Source: Pseudomonadota bacterium
Lineage (GTDB): Bacteria; Pseudomonadota; Alphaproteobacteria; Sphingomonadales; Sphingomonadaceae
Assembly: GCA_039818985.1 (NCBI GenBank)
Contig: JBCBSU010000002.1
Coordinates: 62,001 to 126,000, forward strand
DNA length: 64,000 bases
Reading direction: 5' to 3'
This document shows positions 8,811-18,242 of the stretch, piece by piece. Each line of letters begins with the position of its first letter. The stretch's first letter is position 1. Below the pieces are notes generated by a model. It saw only the letters and a program-made list of their open reading frames with translations. It ran no database searches and was not told where the DNA came from. The translations under genes and the position numbers were made by a program.

Positions 8811-10433
8811 ATGGCCCGCCATAGCAACCTGCTGCTCTGTGTCTTGCTCTGCGGCCTTGTCGCGGTGCTGTTCATTACCGGCGCGCCGCAGGGCAACAGC
8901 TTCTCCTGGCCCGATTCACCACGCCATGCGCTCAACGGCGCCTTTATCTTCGACCTGCTGAAAGACCTGCCGTTCAATGATCCCAAGGGTTGGGCCTATG
9001 ACTATTATGGCCAATATCCGGCGGTAACCATATTGTTCTATCCACCGCTCTATCCGGCAACATTAGCACCGTTTTATGCGATCTTCGGCGTGTCGCAGGA
9101 AACCGCGCTGCTGGTCAATTTCCTGTTCTACTGCGCCTTTGTCAGCGGCGTATATGCATTGGCGCGGCGCTATTTCTCTGCCGGGGTCAGCTTCGGCGTG
9201 GCGCTGATCATGGCGAGTGCGCCCGAAGTCACCTATTGGGGCCGCCAGATCATGACCGAGATACCCGCCTTCGCACCTTTGGTGTGGAGTGCATGGGCGC
9301 TGTTGCGGCATCTCGATAATGGCCGGAAATGGTCGCTCTTCCTGTCGGCGTTTCTGCTGGTCGCGGCGATGTATATCAAAATCTCGATATGCTTTGTCGC
9401 CCCGGTTTATGCGCTGGTGCTGCTGCGCCGCCATGGCGTGGCACTGGTCAGGATGCACGAATACTGGATTACCGCCATCGGCGCACTGATGCTGCTGGGG
9501 CCGCTGATTTTCCTGACACTGAATTTCGGCCAGGCCAATGCCCAGTCGGTTACCGGCGTTGCCGACAGCGTCGCCTCGCGCGGAACGTTTGAGGGCTGGA
9601 TCTGGTATGCCCGGCAATTCCCCGATCAGCTTGGCTGGCCGGCGCTGGCGCTGGCGCTGCTGGCTGTCATTGCCTGGTTTCGGCGCGGTCGCCGGGATGC
9701 CGCCCTATCCGATGGCGGCTCGGCATTCTGGCTGTTTGGCCTGTGGCTGGTGATCGGCTATCTGTTCTTTTCCGCCATCGACCTGAAGGAAGCGCGGCAC
9801 AGCATCTTCCTGCTGCTGCCATTGGCGCTGGCGGCGGGCTATGCCGCGACAACACTGGTACGCGATACCAGGGTGCAGGCAGCGCTTATGATCATCACCG
9901 GTCTCGCCACGCTCGGCATCACCCTGACGCAACGCCCGGTGCATTATGTCGCGGGCTATGACGAGGCGGTGGCCTGGATCGCCGACAATGCACCGCAGGA
10001 CAGCAATATCCTGTTCTCCGGCTATCGCGACGGCGCGTTCATCTATGGCATGCGCGCACTGGCCGACCGGCCCGATCTCAACACCATCCGCGCCGACAAG
10101 CTGTTGTTGACAATCGCGGTGCGGCGCGAGCTCGGCGTCAAGCAGACCAGCTACAGCAATGCCGAGATCGCCGATCTGATCAGCGACAATTCGGTGTCGT
10201 ACGTGGTTGCCCAACCCGATTTCTGGACCGATCTCGACCAGATGGCGCGGCTGCAAACGGTGCTGCGATCCCCAGGTTTCGAAGAAGTGCACCGCGTTGC
10301 GATGCAGGCCAATTACAATGCGCAGGAGAGCGAGCTGGTCATCTATCGCAATCTCGCCCCGCTACCCGCAAAGCGCAAGCCAATGACCATCGAGCTGCCG
10401 ATTATCGACCGCCAGATCGAGACGGCGGGATAA
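8811..10433 (+). CDS. GT39/PMT-family membrane glycosyltransferase
   Basis: A 540-residue GT-C enzyme with about ten membrane helices. The first periplasmic loop carries WPDSPRHA, with Asp35 in the usual catalytic position, followed by a long conserved loop rich in aromatic residues (YDYYGQYP, FYPPLYPA). GT39 enzymes use polyprenyl-phosphate sugars as donors on the periplasmic face, which matches the two preceding genes. The acceptor (lipid A, pilin, glycan or other) is not visible. It is the last gene of the cassette; 141 bases separate it from the next gene. Confidence 0.85.
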   Translation: MARHSNLLLCVLLCGLVAVLFITGAPQGNSFSWPDSPRHALNGAFIFDLLKDLPFNDPKGWAYDYYGQYPAVTILFYPPLYPATLAPFYAIFGVSQETALLVNFLFYCAFVSGVYALARRYFSAGVSFGVALIMASAPEVTYWGRQIMTEIPAFAPLVWSAWALLRHLDNGRKWSLFLSAFLLVAAMYIKISICFVAPVYALVLLRRHGVALVRMHEYWITAIGALMLLGPLIFLTLNFGQANAQSVTGVADSVASRGTFEGWIWYARQFPDQLGWPALALALLAVIAWFRRGRRDAALSDGGSAFWLFGLWLVIGYLFFSAIDLKEARHSIFLLLPLALAAGYAATTLVRDTRVQAALMIITGLATLGITLTQRPVHYVAGYDEAVAWIADNAPQDSNILFSGYRDGAFIYGMRALADRPDLNTIRADKLLLTIAVRRELGVKQTSYSNAEIADLISDNSVSYVVAQPDFWTDLDQMARLQTVLRSPGFEEVHRVAMQANYNAQESELVIYRNLAPLPAKRKPMTIELPIIDRQIETAG

Positions 10434-10574
10434 GCGCTGCCTCGCTTCTGATTTGGCAGCGACCACAGGCGGCATACCTATAGGCAGAATACAAGGCAGC
10501 GTTTGTCGATCCCTCTGTTTATCAGCAGGTCCTTTTGCTAGAAGCCCGACGACAAGCGAGAGAGGCTGGCGAAC

Positions 10575-11588
10575 ATGACGTGGAAAAAGAAGACCGGCAT
10601 TGGCTGCCTCATTCTGTTGATCATCGTGGTCGGAGCGATTGCCGCCTTTATTTTCTTCCAGCCGCAACGTCCGATTACGGTCGACGATCCGGGAGGCGGT
10701 GGCGAACGGATCACGCTCAACGACCGTCCGGCCAATTTCTTCCCCGCCAATGGCGACGGGCCGCATGCGGCGATCCTGATGCTCGGCGGATCGGAGGGCG
10801 GTCTGACCGAGGCCAGCAATGCGATGGCGCGCCTGCTCCAGGCAGAAGGCTTTTCGGTGCTCTATCCGGCCTATTATCTCACCTCGGAAGAGACACGCTC
10901 GTTCAATCTGGTGCCGCTCGAAACGTTCGATGCGGCACTGGCATGGCTCAAGGCGCGCGACGATATCGACCCGGAGCGGATCGGTATTATCGGCGGTTCC
11001 AAGGGCGCCGAGGGCGCACTGCTCTTCGCCAGCGATAATCCCGATATTCGTGCCGTTGTCGCGACCATGCCGAGCAATGTCGTGTGGCAGGGTTTTGACT
11101 GGAATTCGATGGACATGTCGCAATTCAGCTCATCCTGGAGCCGCGACGGCAAGCCGGTGGACTATCTGCCCTATGACATTCCCGCCTGGTATGAATGGTT
11201 CACCGGCATGACCGTCGGGCAAATGTATGGGCAGAGCCTCGATCAGCTACCCGACCATCCCGAAGCCGCCATCCGCGTCGAAGATATTGCCGGTCCGGTG
11301 CTACTGGTCTGCGGCGAGGATGACGCGCTATGGCCCGCCTGCGACATGGCCCGGGCAATGGATGCCCGCGCCGAAGACAATAATGGCCCCGAAGTTGAAG
11401 TGCTCGCCTATGAGGATGCCGGGCACTTCCTCTATGGTCGACCGCGCGAGGAAGATGACGAGAATTACGAAGATATGGCTGCGATGGGCGGTAGCGCCGC
11501 CGGCAACAATGCTGCCCGCAAGGACAACTGGCCGCGCATTGTCAGCTTCTTCCGCGACCAGCTACAGGAGGATTCGGCAGCGAATTAG
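10575..11588 (+). CDS. Membrane-anchored BAAT C-terminal-type acyl-CoA thioester hydrolase / alpha-beta hydrolase
   Basis: A 337-residue protein with an N-terminal membrane anchor (residues 7-28, TGIGCLILLIIVVGAIAAF) and an alpha/beta-hydrolase domain of the bile-acid-CoA:amino-acid N-acyltransferase type. The nucleophile elbow is GGSKGAEGALL (Ser142), with the acid in CGEDDALWPACD and the histidine in DAGHFLY. The C-terminal 50 residues contain an acidic insert (REEDDENYEDMAA). Substrate unknown. A weak GAGAGG ribosome site precedes ATG at 10575. Confidence 0.82.
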   Translation: MTWKKKTGIGCLILLIIVVGAIAAFIFFQPQRPITVDDPGGGGERITLNDRPANFFPANGDGPHAAILMLGGSEGGLTEASNAMARLLQAEGFSVLYPAYYLTSEETRSFNLVPLETFDAALAWLKARDDIDPERIGIIGGSKGAEGALLFASDNPDIRAVVATMPSNVVWQGFDWNSMDMSQFSSSWSRDGKPVDYLPYDIPAWYEWFTGMTVGQMYGQSLDQLPDHPEAAIRVEDIAGPVLLVCGEDDALWPACDMARAMDARAEDNNGPEVEVLAYEDAGHFLYGRPREEDDENYEDMAAMGGSAAGNNAARKDNWPRIVSFFRDQLQEDSAAN

Positions 11589-11668
11589 CGCTGAGTCCTA
11601 CCAACCGAATATCATGCAAATCGTCCGCGCTGCTTGACGCGCCCCGCGCGACAGGTCAGCTTCTGACC

Positions 11669-14371
11669 ATGACCGAACCCAGTCACTCCGACGGCGAAAA
11701 CCGAATCACCCAGAACCCCGATATCCGCTATCTCGGTGCGGTGCTCGGCAATGTCATTCGTCATTATGGCGGTGAGACACTCTACCAGCGTACCGAATAT
11801 ATCCGCGCCGCCAGTGTCGACAGGCACCGCAAGATCAGCGGCAGCAATGCCGTAGATACCGGCATCGAGGCGCTGACTCTCGACGAGACGCTGGCCTTTG
11901 TTCGCGGCTTCATGCTGTTCTCATTGCTCGCCAATCTGGCCGAGGATCGCCAGGGCGTGACGCAGGAAGAAGGGGCAACGCTGGCCGAGGCGGTCGAGCA
12001 TTTGCGCGCGGCAGAGGTATCGGACGAGGCAATCGATGTCCTGCTTGCAGAAGCGCTGATCGTGCCGGTGCTGACCGCGCACCCGACCGAGGTGCGCCGC
12101 AAGAGCATCATCGACCATCGCACCCGCATTGCCGAGCTGATGAAGCTGCGCGACACCGGCGCCGAGGAAACCCCGCTGGGCGACAACATCGAAGATGCGA
12201 TCTACCGCCAGATCGCGCTGCTGTGGCAGACCCGGACACTGCGCCGCGAAAAGCTGTTTGTTGCCGATGAGGTAGAGAATGCGCACAGCTATATGCGTGA
12301 TGTATTTCTGCCGGTGTTGCCGATGCTCTATGCCCGCTGGGAACGGATATTGGGCAAGCGCCCGCCCAGTTTCCTGCGGCTCGGCAGCTGGATTGGCGGC
12401 GACCGCGACGGCAACCCCTTTGTCGATGCCGATACGCTGCGACTGGCGCTTTCGCGCGGCGCCGGCACGGTAATCCGGCGCTATCTTGACGACATCCATG
12501 CCGTCGGGGCGGAGCTCAGCATCTCGTCCGAGTTAAGTCAGGTACCCGAAGCGGTGATGGCGCTCGCCGATATCAGTGGCGATAATGCCCCTAGCCGTGC
12601 CGATGAGCCCTATCGCCGCGCACTGACCGGCATCTATGCCCGACTCGACTCGACGCACCAGGCGCTGACCGGCAGTGCCAGCCACCGGCCCTCGCACATT
12701 TCTGCCACACCCTATGATGGCCCCGACGCCCTGCGCGCCGATCTGGTTACCATCGCTCATGGCCTCGCCAGGCGCGGCGACGGCCATTTCACCAGCACCG
12801 GTGCGCTGGGCCGGATCATCCGCGCCATCGATACCTTCGGCTTCCATCTCGCCACGCTTGACCTGCGCCAGAACAGCGATGTGCACGAACGGGTGGTTGC
12901 CGAACTGCTGCGCCATGCCGGGGTGAGCGGGGATTATCTGAGTCTGGACGAGACGGCGCGGGTGGCGTTGTTGCGCGCCGAACTGGTGCATAACCGGCCA
13001 CTGGTACGCAGCAGCGACGGTTTCAGCGCAGAAAGCGTCAAGGAGCTGGCGATTATCCAGGCCGCTGCCGAGGCGCATCAGCGTTTCGGACCGGCATCGA
13101 TCACCACCTATAATATCTCCAAAGCCGAGAGCGTATCCGACCTGCTGGAAGTCTATCTGCTGCTGAAGGAGGTTGGGCTTTATCACGCCGCCAATGACGG
13201 CGGACCGCCGCAATCGGCGATCATGGCGGTGCCGCTGTTCGAGACCATCGAGGATCTGGAAAACGCGCCCGACATCATGGCGCGTTTCTTCGCGCTGGAC
13301 GATATCGGTGACATGGTCCGTGCACGCGGTGTGCAGGAAGTGATGATCGGCTATTCCGACAGCAACAAGGATGGCGGCTATCTCACTTCGGTGTGGAGCC
13401 TCAATCAGGCAAGCCGGGCGCTGGCCGCTGTTTTTGAGTCTGCCAATATCGGCATGCAGCTCTTCCATGGCCGGGGTGGCGCGGTCGGCCGCGGCGGCGG
13501 CTCGGCCTTTCGCGCCATTCAGGCGCAACCAGCAGGCACGGTGCAGGGCCGCATCCGCATCACCGAACAGGGCGAGGTCATCGCCGCCAAATTCGGCACA
13601 GTGGAAAGCGCGGCGGTCAATCTGGAAGCGATGGTCTCGGCGACTTTGCTTGCCAGCCTGTGCCCCGACGCCCGCGCCGACACCGAACGCGAACGCTTTA
13701 CCGAAGCGATGCGTGCGCTTTCAGTCGATGCCTTTCGCGCCTATCGCGCACTGGTCTATGACACCGACGGTTTCACCCGCTTCTTCCGTGAAATGACGCC
13801 GATCGCCGAAATCGCAACGCTGAAAATCGGCTCGCGTCCATCAAGCCGCAGCCAGGGCCATGCGATCGAGGATTTGCGTGCCATCCCCTGGGTATTCAGC
13901 TGGGCCCAGGCACGGGTGATGCTGCCCGGCTGGTATGGCTTTGGCCATGCGCTGGACGGTTTTGCCGACAAGGGGGTGCTCAGAGAGATGGCCGAAAGCT
14001 GGCCGTTTTTCAGCGCCACTTTGGGCAATATGGAGATGGTGCTGGCGAAGTCGAATATGGATATTGCCGCGCTCTATGCGGACATGATCGGGGACCAGAC
14101 GCTGTGTAGCGCTATCTTCCCGCGTATCCGCGATGGCTGGCAGCGCACCCGCGACAGTCTGTTGCAGATTACCGGGCAATCGCGGCTGCTGGAAAAGACG
14201 CCCGCGCTCGATACCTCGATACAGCTGCGCCTGCCCTATATCGAGCCACTCAACCTGCTCCAGATCGAGCTGATCAAAAGACACCGGGCGGGGGAAAGTG
14301 ATGACCGCATTTCCGAAGGCATCCAGCTGACGATCAACGCGATCGCGACGGCGCTGCGCAACAGCGGCTGA
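11669..14371 (+). CDS. ppc: Phosphoenolpyruvate carboxylase
   Basis: A 900-residue anaplerotic enzyme that carboxylates PEP to oxaloacetate. VLTAHPTEVRRKS holds the catalytic His138 at the same number as in E. coli. GSWIGGDRDGNPFV, GYSDSNKDGGYLTS and the glycine loop FHGRGGAVGRGGGSAF are all intact. Length is standard. It stands alone between the hydrolase gene (80 bases upstream) and an AT-rich gap. Confidence 0.97.
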   Translation: MTEPSHSDGENRITQNPDIRYLGAVLGNVIRHYGGETLYQRTEYIRAASVDRHRKISGSNAVDTGIEALTLDETLAFVRGFMLFSLLANLAEDRQGVTQEEGATLAEAVEHLRAAEVSDEAIDVLLAEALIVPVLTAHPTEVRRKSIIDHRTRIAELMKLRDTGAEETPLGDNIEDAIYRQIALLWQTRTLRREKLFVADEVENAHSYMRDVFLPVLPMLYARWERILGKRPPSFLRLGSWIGGDRDGNPFVDADTLRLALSRGAGTVIRRYLDDIHAVGAELSISSELSQVPEAVMALADISGDNAPSRADEPYRRALTGIYARLDSTHQALTGSASHRPSHISATPYDGPDALRADLVTIAHGLARRGDGHFTSTGALGRIIRAIDTFGFHLATLDLRQNSDVHERVVAELLRHAGVSGDYLSLDETARVALLRAELVHNRPLVRSSDGFSAESVKELAIIQAAAEAHQRFGPASITTYNISKAESVSDLLEVYLLLKEVGLYHAANDGGPPQSAIMAVPLFETIEDLENAPDIMARFFALDDIGDMVRARGVQEVMIGYSDSNKDGGYLTSVWSLNQASRALAAVFESANIGMQLFHGRGGAVGRGGGSAFRAIQAQPAGTVQGRIRITEQGEVIAAKFGTVESAAVNLEAMVSATLLASLCPDARADTERERFTEAMRALSVDAFRAYRALVYDTDGFTRFFREMTPIAEIATLKIGSRPSSRSQGHAIEDLRAIPWVFSWAQARVMLPGWYGFGHALDGFADKGVLREMAESWPFFSATLGNMEMVLAKSNMDIAALYADMIGDQTLCSAIFPRIRDGWQRTRDSLLQITGQSRLLEKTPALDTSIQLRLPYIEPLNLLQIELIKRHRAGESDDRISEGIQLTINAIATALRNSG

Positions 14372-14616
14372 GCGGGCGCCAGCGATAGAAAGCACCATTC
14401 GCACCAATTTGCACTTTAAGCAGCCAAGCCGCTATTTTGGAACAGTATAAATATTGTTACGGGATCGATATAGTAAATACTGTAATAATATTCCTCTATT
14501 AAACTGCTTTCACTATCATTTCATCGATATTCAATTGCCTTGATTACATAAATAACAGAAAAGAAAACGGCTCGAGCATGCATTGAGGGGGTAGACTCAA
14601 ACATCAGGAGCGTAAC

Positions 14617-14883
14617 ATGAAAATATCAGCAAAAATCAAGATCGTGACTGCCGCCATGCTGATGTCGGGCTTGTCATTACAGGCACCGGCCAAAGCACAG
14701 ACCGGTGATGACCTGCTCTGCATTCAGTCGGTGGCGGATATTATCTGCCATGGGCTTATCAACCAGGCTTTTGAACAGTGCATGCGGGTCGAAGTGCCCA
14801 ATTTCTGCGGCTTCCAATGGCCCGGCTTTGTCGAGATGGACAAGATCGAGATACCCGGAAGACGCGAAAGCGCATCTGCCTGA
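14617..14883 (+). CDS. Small secreted protein with four cysteines, function unknown
   Basis: An 88-residue protein with a signal peptide (residues 1-28, ending PAKAQ) and a mature part of about 60 residues with four cysteines (CIQS, DIICHG, FEQCMR, NFCGFQW), which suggests two disulfides. AGGAG stands 7 bases before the ATG. The upstream 245 bases (14372-14616) are strikingly AT-rich for this genome and hold no gene; they may contain the promoter. I do not recognise the family. Confidence 0.65.
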   Translation: MKISAKIKIVTAAMLMSGLSLQAPAKAQTGDDLLCIQSVADIICHGLINQAFEQCMRVEVPNFCGFQWPGFVEMDKIEIPGRRESASA

Positions 14884-14896
14884 ACCGAAACTCCAT

Positions 14897-14931
14897 TTGT
14901 AGCGATGCCAAGGGGGCAGGCATCGCTACAA
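14897..14931. terminator. 13-bp hairpin between convergent genes
   Basis: TTGTAGCGATGCC (14897-14909) pairs perfectly with GGCATCGCTACAA (14919-14931) around a 9-base loop. It lies between the small secreted gene and the convergent flavoprotein gene. There is no good T-run on either strand, so it may be a transcript-stabilising hairpin or a weak bidirectional terminator. Confidence 0.55.
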
Positions 14932-14956
14932 TGCTGCCGGTCCGGATTCTGGCTGC

Positions 14957-16177
14957 TTATCCACCAAACGCCATGCCTCTCATATTTCCCTGGATTGCCT
15001 GCGCCGCCGCCCAGCCGCTTGACCAGGCCCATTGGAAATTATAGCCGCCAAGCCAGCCAGTCACATCCACAGCTTCACCGACAAAATACAACCCCGGCAC
15101 CTTCTTCGCCTCCATCGTTTTCGACGACAGTTCCGCGGTGCTGACCCCGCCGGCGGTAACTTCGGCCTTGGCATAGCCCTCGCTGCCATTGGGCACGAAG
15201 CGCCAATGGCCAAGCTGTGCCTGCCAGTCACGCAGCACGGCATCCTTGCACTCCCCCAGCGGACGCAGATGATCGCTGAGGCGACCCGCCAGCGCCTCGG
15301 CCAGCCGCTGCGGCAAATGGCTGGCCAATAGTGCCGGCAGGTGCTGCCGCGAATGCGCCTGCTTCGCTGCGAGCAGCCAGTCACTGGCGGCATCGGGCAG
15401 AAAATCGACATGCACCGCATCGCCCTTGCGCCAATAGGACGAGATTTGCAATATTGCCGGGCCGGACAGGCCCTTATGGGTGAACAGCGCCGCCTCGCGA
15501 AATGCCATCTTGCCGCAGCGGGCAGTGACCGGTGCCGACACCCCCGACAGTCCGCGGAACAGCACATCATCACCGCCCAGGGTCAACGGCACCAGCGCCG
15601 GGCGCGGCTCCACTACTTTCAGGCCGAATTGCCGCGCCACATCATAGGCAAAACCGGTGGCGCCCATTTTCGGAATGCTGGGGCCGCCAGTGGCGATCAC
15701 CAGCGACGCCGCGGTCGCCATGCTGTCGCCATAACCGACAATGAAACGCCCATCATTATGGCGAATATCGCGGATTGCTGTGCCAAGGCTCAGCGTTACC
15801 CGATCATCGGGACACTGCTGCATCAGCATCGCAACAATCTGCTTTGCAGAGCCATCGCAAAACAGCTGCCCCAGCGTCTTTTCGTGCCAGGCAATGCCGT
15901 GCCGATCGACCATAGCGATAAAGTCATGCTGGTCATAGCGGCTGAGCGCAGACTTGATGAAATGCGGATTGGCCGACAGAAACCGGTCAGGCGCGGCATG
16001 GAGGTTGGTGAAATTGCACCGCCCGCCGCCCGAGATCAGGATTTTCTTCCCCGGCCTGTCGGCATGATCGATCAGCAGCACCCTGCACCCGCGCTGCCCG
16101 GCCATGGCGGCACACATCAACCCCGCGCCACCGGCGCCGATGATGATGCTGTCATAATGGAAGATGCCACGCGTCAT
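14957..16177 (-). CDS. NAD(P)/FAD-dependent oxidoreductase, HI0933/YhiN family
   Basis: A 406-residue flavoprotein. It has the N-terminal dinucleotide motif IIGAGGAGLMCA, then GKKILISGGGRCNFTN, the hallmark of the HI0933/YhiN/BaiN family. The C-terminal FAD contact GLYFVGEAVDVTGWLGGYN with NFQWAWSSGWAAAQ is complete. Members bind FAD; physiological substrates are mostly unknown. Start ATG at 16177 directly precedes the first beta strand, as usual. It is transcribed alone, convergent with the small secreted gene. Confidence 0.9.
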   Translation of the reverse strand: MTRGIFHYDSIIIGAGGAGLMCAAMAGQRGCRVLLIDHADRPGKKILISGGGRCNFTNLHAAPDRFLSANPHFIKSALSRYDQHDFIAMVDRHGIAWHEKTLGQLFCDGSAKQIVAMLMQQCPDDRVTLSLGTAIRDIRHNDGRFIVGYGDSMATAASLVIATGGPSIPKMGATGFAYDVARQFGLKVVEPRPALVPLTLGGDDVLFRGLSGVSAPVTARCGKMAFREAALFTHKGLSGPAILQISSYWRKGDAVHVDFLPDAASDWLLAAKQAHSRQHLPALLASHLPQRLAEALAGRLSDHLRPLGECKDAVLRDWQAQLGHWRFVPNGSEGYAKAEVTAGGVSTAELSSKTMEAKKVPGLYFVGEAVDVTGWLGGYNFQWAWSSGWAAAQAIQGNMRGMAFGG

Positions 16178-16547
16178 GCCGGCGGCTTAGCGGGGATTGG
16201 AACCGGCGGCTAGGCGGCTTTCAGGAATGCGATGGGGCTGTTGGGCCAATGTCTGATATTTTCGGTAGGACCATTTTGTGTCCGTTGTGCGCCTCAGAAA
16301 TCCAAGAGGTAGCCATTGCAGATCTCAGCTGCCGAAAGCGAACATTATGTTCGGCGAGTTGCTCGTAAGTTTTGACTGCAATCAGGTGGGAAGGGCGAGT
16401 CAAAAGGAGTGGCGTCAGCACGTGGCCGGAGACGAATATGGCGGCGATCCGGCGCAGATAAACGCTGATATCTCCTATGGTATAGCTTGAGGCAAGCCAG
16501 AATAGCGCAGCCTATAGAGAGAATGGCGGGTTGTCACAGCGCCAACA
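16178..16547. other. Gene-free stretch with a doubtful open frame, possible gene remnant
   Basis: No convincing gene in 370 bases. On the reverse strand an open frame from about 16490 down to 16221 reads like a protein (YLRRIAAIFVSGHVLTPLLL, then KTYEQLAEHNVRFRQL) but has no ribosome site or ATG in a sensible place. This could be a decayed gene or a dispersed non-coding repeat. Nothing regulatory was recognised. Confidence 0.35.
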
Positions 16548-18242
16548 TTAGGTTCCGATGCGGACTTGTCCTTCCTCACGTTCACTGACGCCAACCGAAG
16601 CTGTTGCCTGATCAACCCGAACCAGCGCTTGTCCCAATGCTTCTATTTGCATCGGCCCGCCGCTTTTGCGGATCGCCAGCTTTGCCTGTCCGCGCAGGCG
16701 CGCATCGGTTTTTCCGGAGACGCCGGGAATGGACATTTCCGTCTGACCACGCAGCGCAGCCAACAGATCGCCATCGACACTCTGAGCGGCAATGCGATGC
16801 TGTCCTCGCCCATTGATCATCAGCCTGTCGCGTACATTCCCGATCCGCGCTACGCCGCAACCACGAAACGACACGTCGAGACGGACGCTATCCGATGCGA
16901 CTGTGTAGACATATCCCCCTATTTGCACCGGGAGTCCGTGGGGAATGCGAAGCGTCGCAGTGCCGATCCGTCCGCCCGAGCTCAACCGATCGAGCGCGAG
17001 TGAATTGCATTCATCCGCGGTCGCGATGTGATGGCCAGCCAACCGCAGAACCCCGCCTTTCGAAGTGATGGAAGGGCCGTTTGGCGAGACTGAAAGCAGT
17101 GCGTCCTCGCGATCTTCCGAAACGATCCGCAAAAGGCCACCGAACTGCTTGATCTCCACAGCTGAGGGATTTGTCATTCGGTAATGCTCTGGCTCTGCCT
17201 TTGGCTGATCATGTCGATCAGCAAGCGCCAGCACCTCGTCCATCTGCTTAGCCGGATCGGGCAATGAGGAGAAGGAAAGTCCGTTTCGCAGGTCGGCAAA
17301 ACCGCAACCGGACAGCGCTATCAGCGCTGCAATTGATCCCATGCTTGCAGTCTGTCCAAAGAAGTATCGGCGATCAAGCGCATCGAAACGATGTGTCATG
17401 CGGGAACCGCTGTGCCACGCGCACGAGACTGGCGGGCTCGCCTCATTAACTACGACCGCCAGAAGCGTCTCGGCGTAGCTTTTGCGCGATATGCCGGTCG
17501 TACTGAGAACCACCGCGTCACATGCGATCTCCTGGTCGCATTTTAGCGCTCTGACCGCCCAATAAGCCAGCGGGTTAAACCAGAACACAGTGTTTATTAG
17601 CAAAGCGACGAGATTGATCAGTGGGTCGCGCCGGTCGCGATGGGCCATTTCGTGCTGCAAGACGACCTCGTGCTGTTGGGTGTTGTAGCGTGAGTCAAAG
17701 TCCTCGGGAACGACGACGATCGGTCTGAATATGCCCAAGAGCATGGGGCTAAATCCGGTGCGAGAGGCCACCATGATAGGCACCCCATCGATAGACGATG
17801 GGCTTAGCCTGCCAAGATCGCGAACGAATTTCCTGTGCCGCCACAGAGCGTAAAAGAGAAAGGTGGCGGCTCCGCTCGCCCAAAGAGCAAAAAGCAACGG
17901 CCAACCACCGACAATTGCCGTTCCGTCGGGCGCCCCCTGGGCTCGAGGAGGAGGGACATCCATTCTGTCGAGCCTGCGCTCAACATCGATAGCTTGTGAA
18001 CCGATAGCTTCCGCGACAGGTGTAAGATCTGGAGAGGTCGCAAACAGGCCAACCCAGGCAGGGGCATCGTCGAAACCGGGCATGACGCTTGCGAGCATCA
18101 GAACCGGAACCAGTATCCATGACCGATAGAGGGCCTGCGGGCTCAAGAGGCCCCTGCACGCCCATCGCAGCAGCGCGACCATCAGAATCCCGACTATACC
18201 CGCCACCGTCAGGTCGGCCAGAAAGAGATCAGCATCAGTCAT
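16548..18242 (-). CDS. M56 (BlaR1/MecR1-type) membrane metallopeptidase with GIN/DUF2807-like C-terminus
   Basis: A 564-residue sensor-protease. Membrane helices at about 8-28, 40-55 and 112-134 precede the M56 domain, whose zinc motif is HEMAH (197-201) with the third ligand in CDQEIACD (about 238). A helix near 300 is followed by a periplasmic region (355-564) that resembles the GIN/DUF2807 adhesin-like beta-solenoid (GNVRDRLMINGRGQHRIAA and the repeats after it). The penicillin-binding sensor of BlaR1 is absent. In BlaR1 systems the protease relieves BlaI repression. Its start overlaps the blaI-type gene by 8 bases, so the two are co-translated. Confidence 0.85.
   Translation of the reverse strand: MTDADLFLADLTVAGIVGILMVALLRWACRGLLSPQALYRSWILVPVLMLASVMPGFDDAPAWVGLFATSPDLTPVAEAIGSQAIDVERRLDRMDVPPPRAQGAPDGTAIVGGWPLLFALWASGAATFLFYALWRHRKFVRDLGRLSPSSIDGVPIMVASRTGFSPMLLGIFRPIVVVPEDFDSRYNTQQHEVVLQHEMAHRDRRDPLINLVALLINTVFWFNPLAYWAVRALKCDQEIACDAVVLSTTGISRKSYAETLLAVVVNEASPPVSCAWHSGSRMTHRFDALDRRYFFGQTASMGSIAALIALSGCGFADLRNGLSFSSLPDPAKQMDEVLALADRHDQPKAEPEHYRMTNPSAVEIKQFGGLLRIVSEDREDALLSVSPNGPSITSKGGVLRLAGHHIATADECNSLALDRLSSGGRIGTATLRIPHGLPVQIGGYVYTVASDSVRLDVSFRGCGVARIGNVRDRLMINGRGQHRIAAQSVDGDLLAALRGQTEMSIPGVSGKTDARLRGQAKLAIRKSGGPMQIEALGQALVRVDQATASVGVSEREEGQVRIGT

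Noticed and set aside
16278-16490. 70-codon plus-strand frame in the gap before the M56 gene
   Set aside because: No ribosome site and no similarity; the reverse reading looks more protein-like, and neither is convincing.
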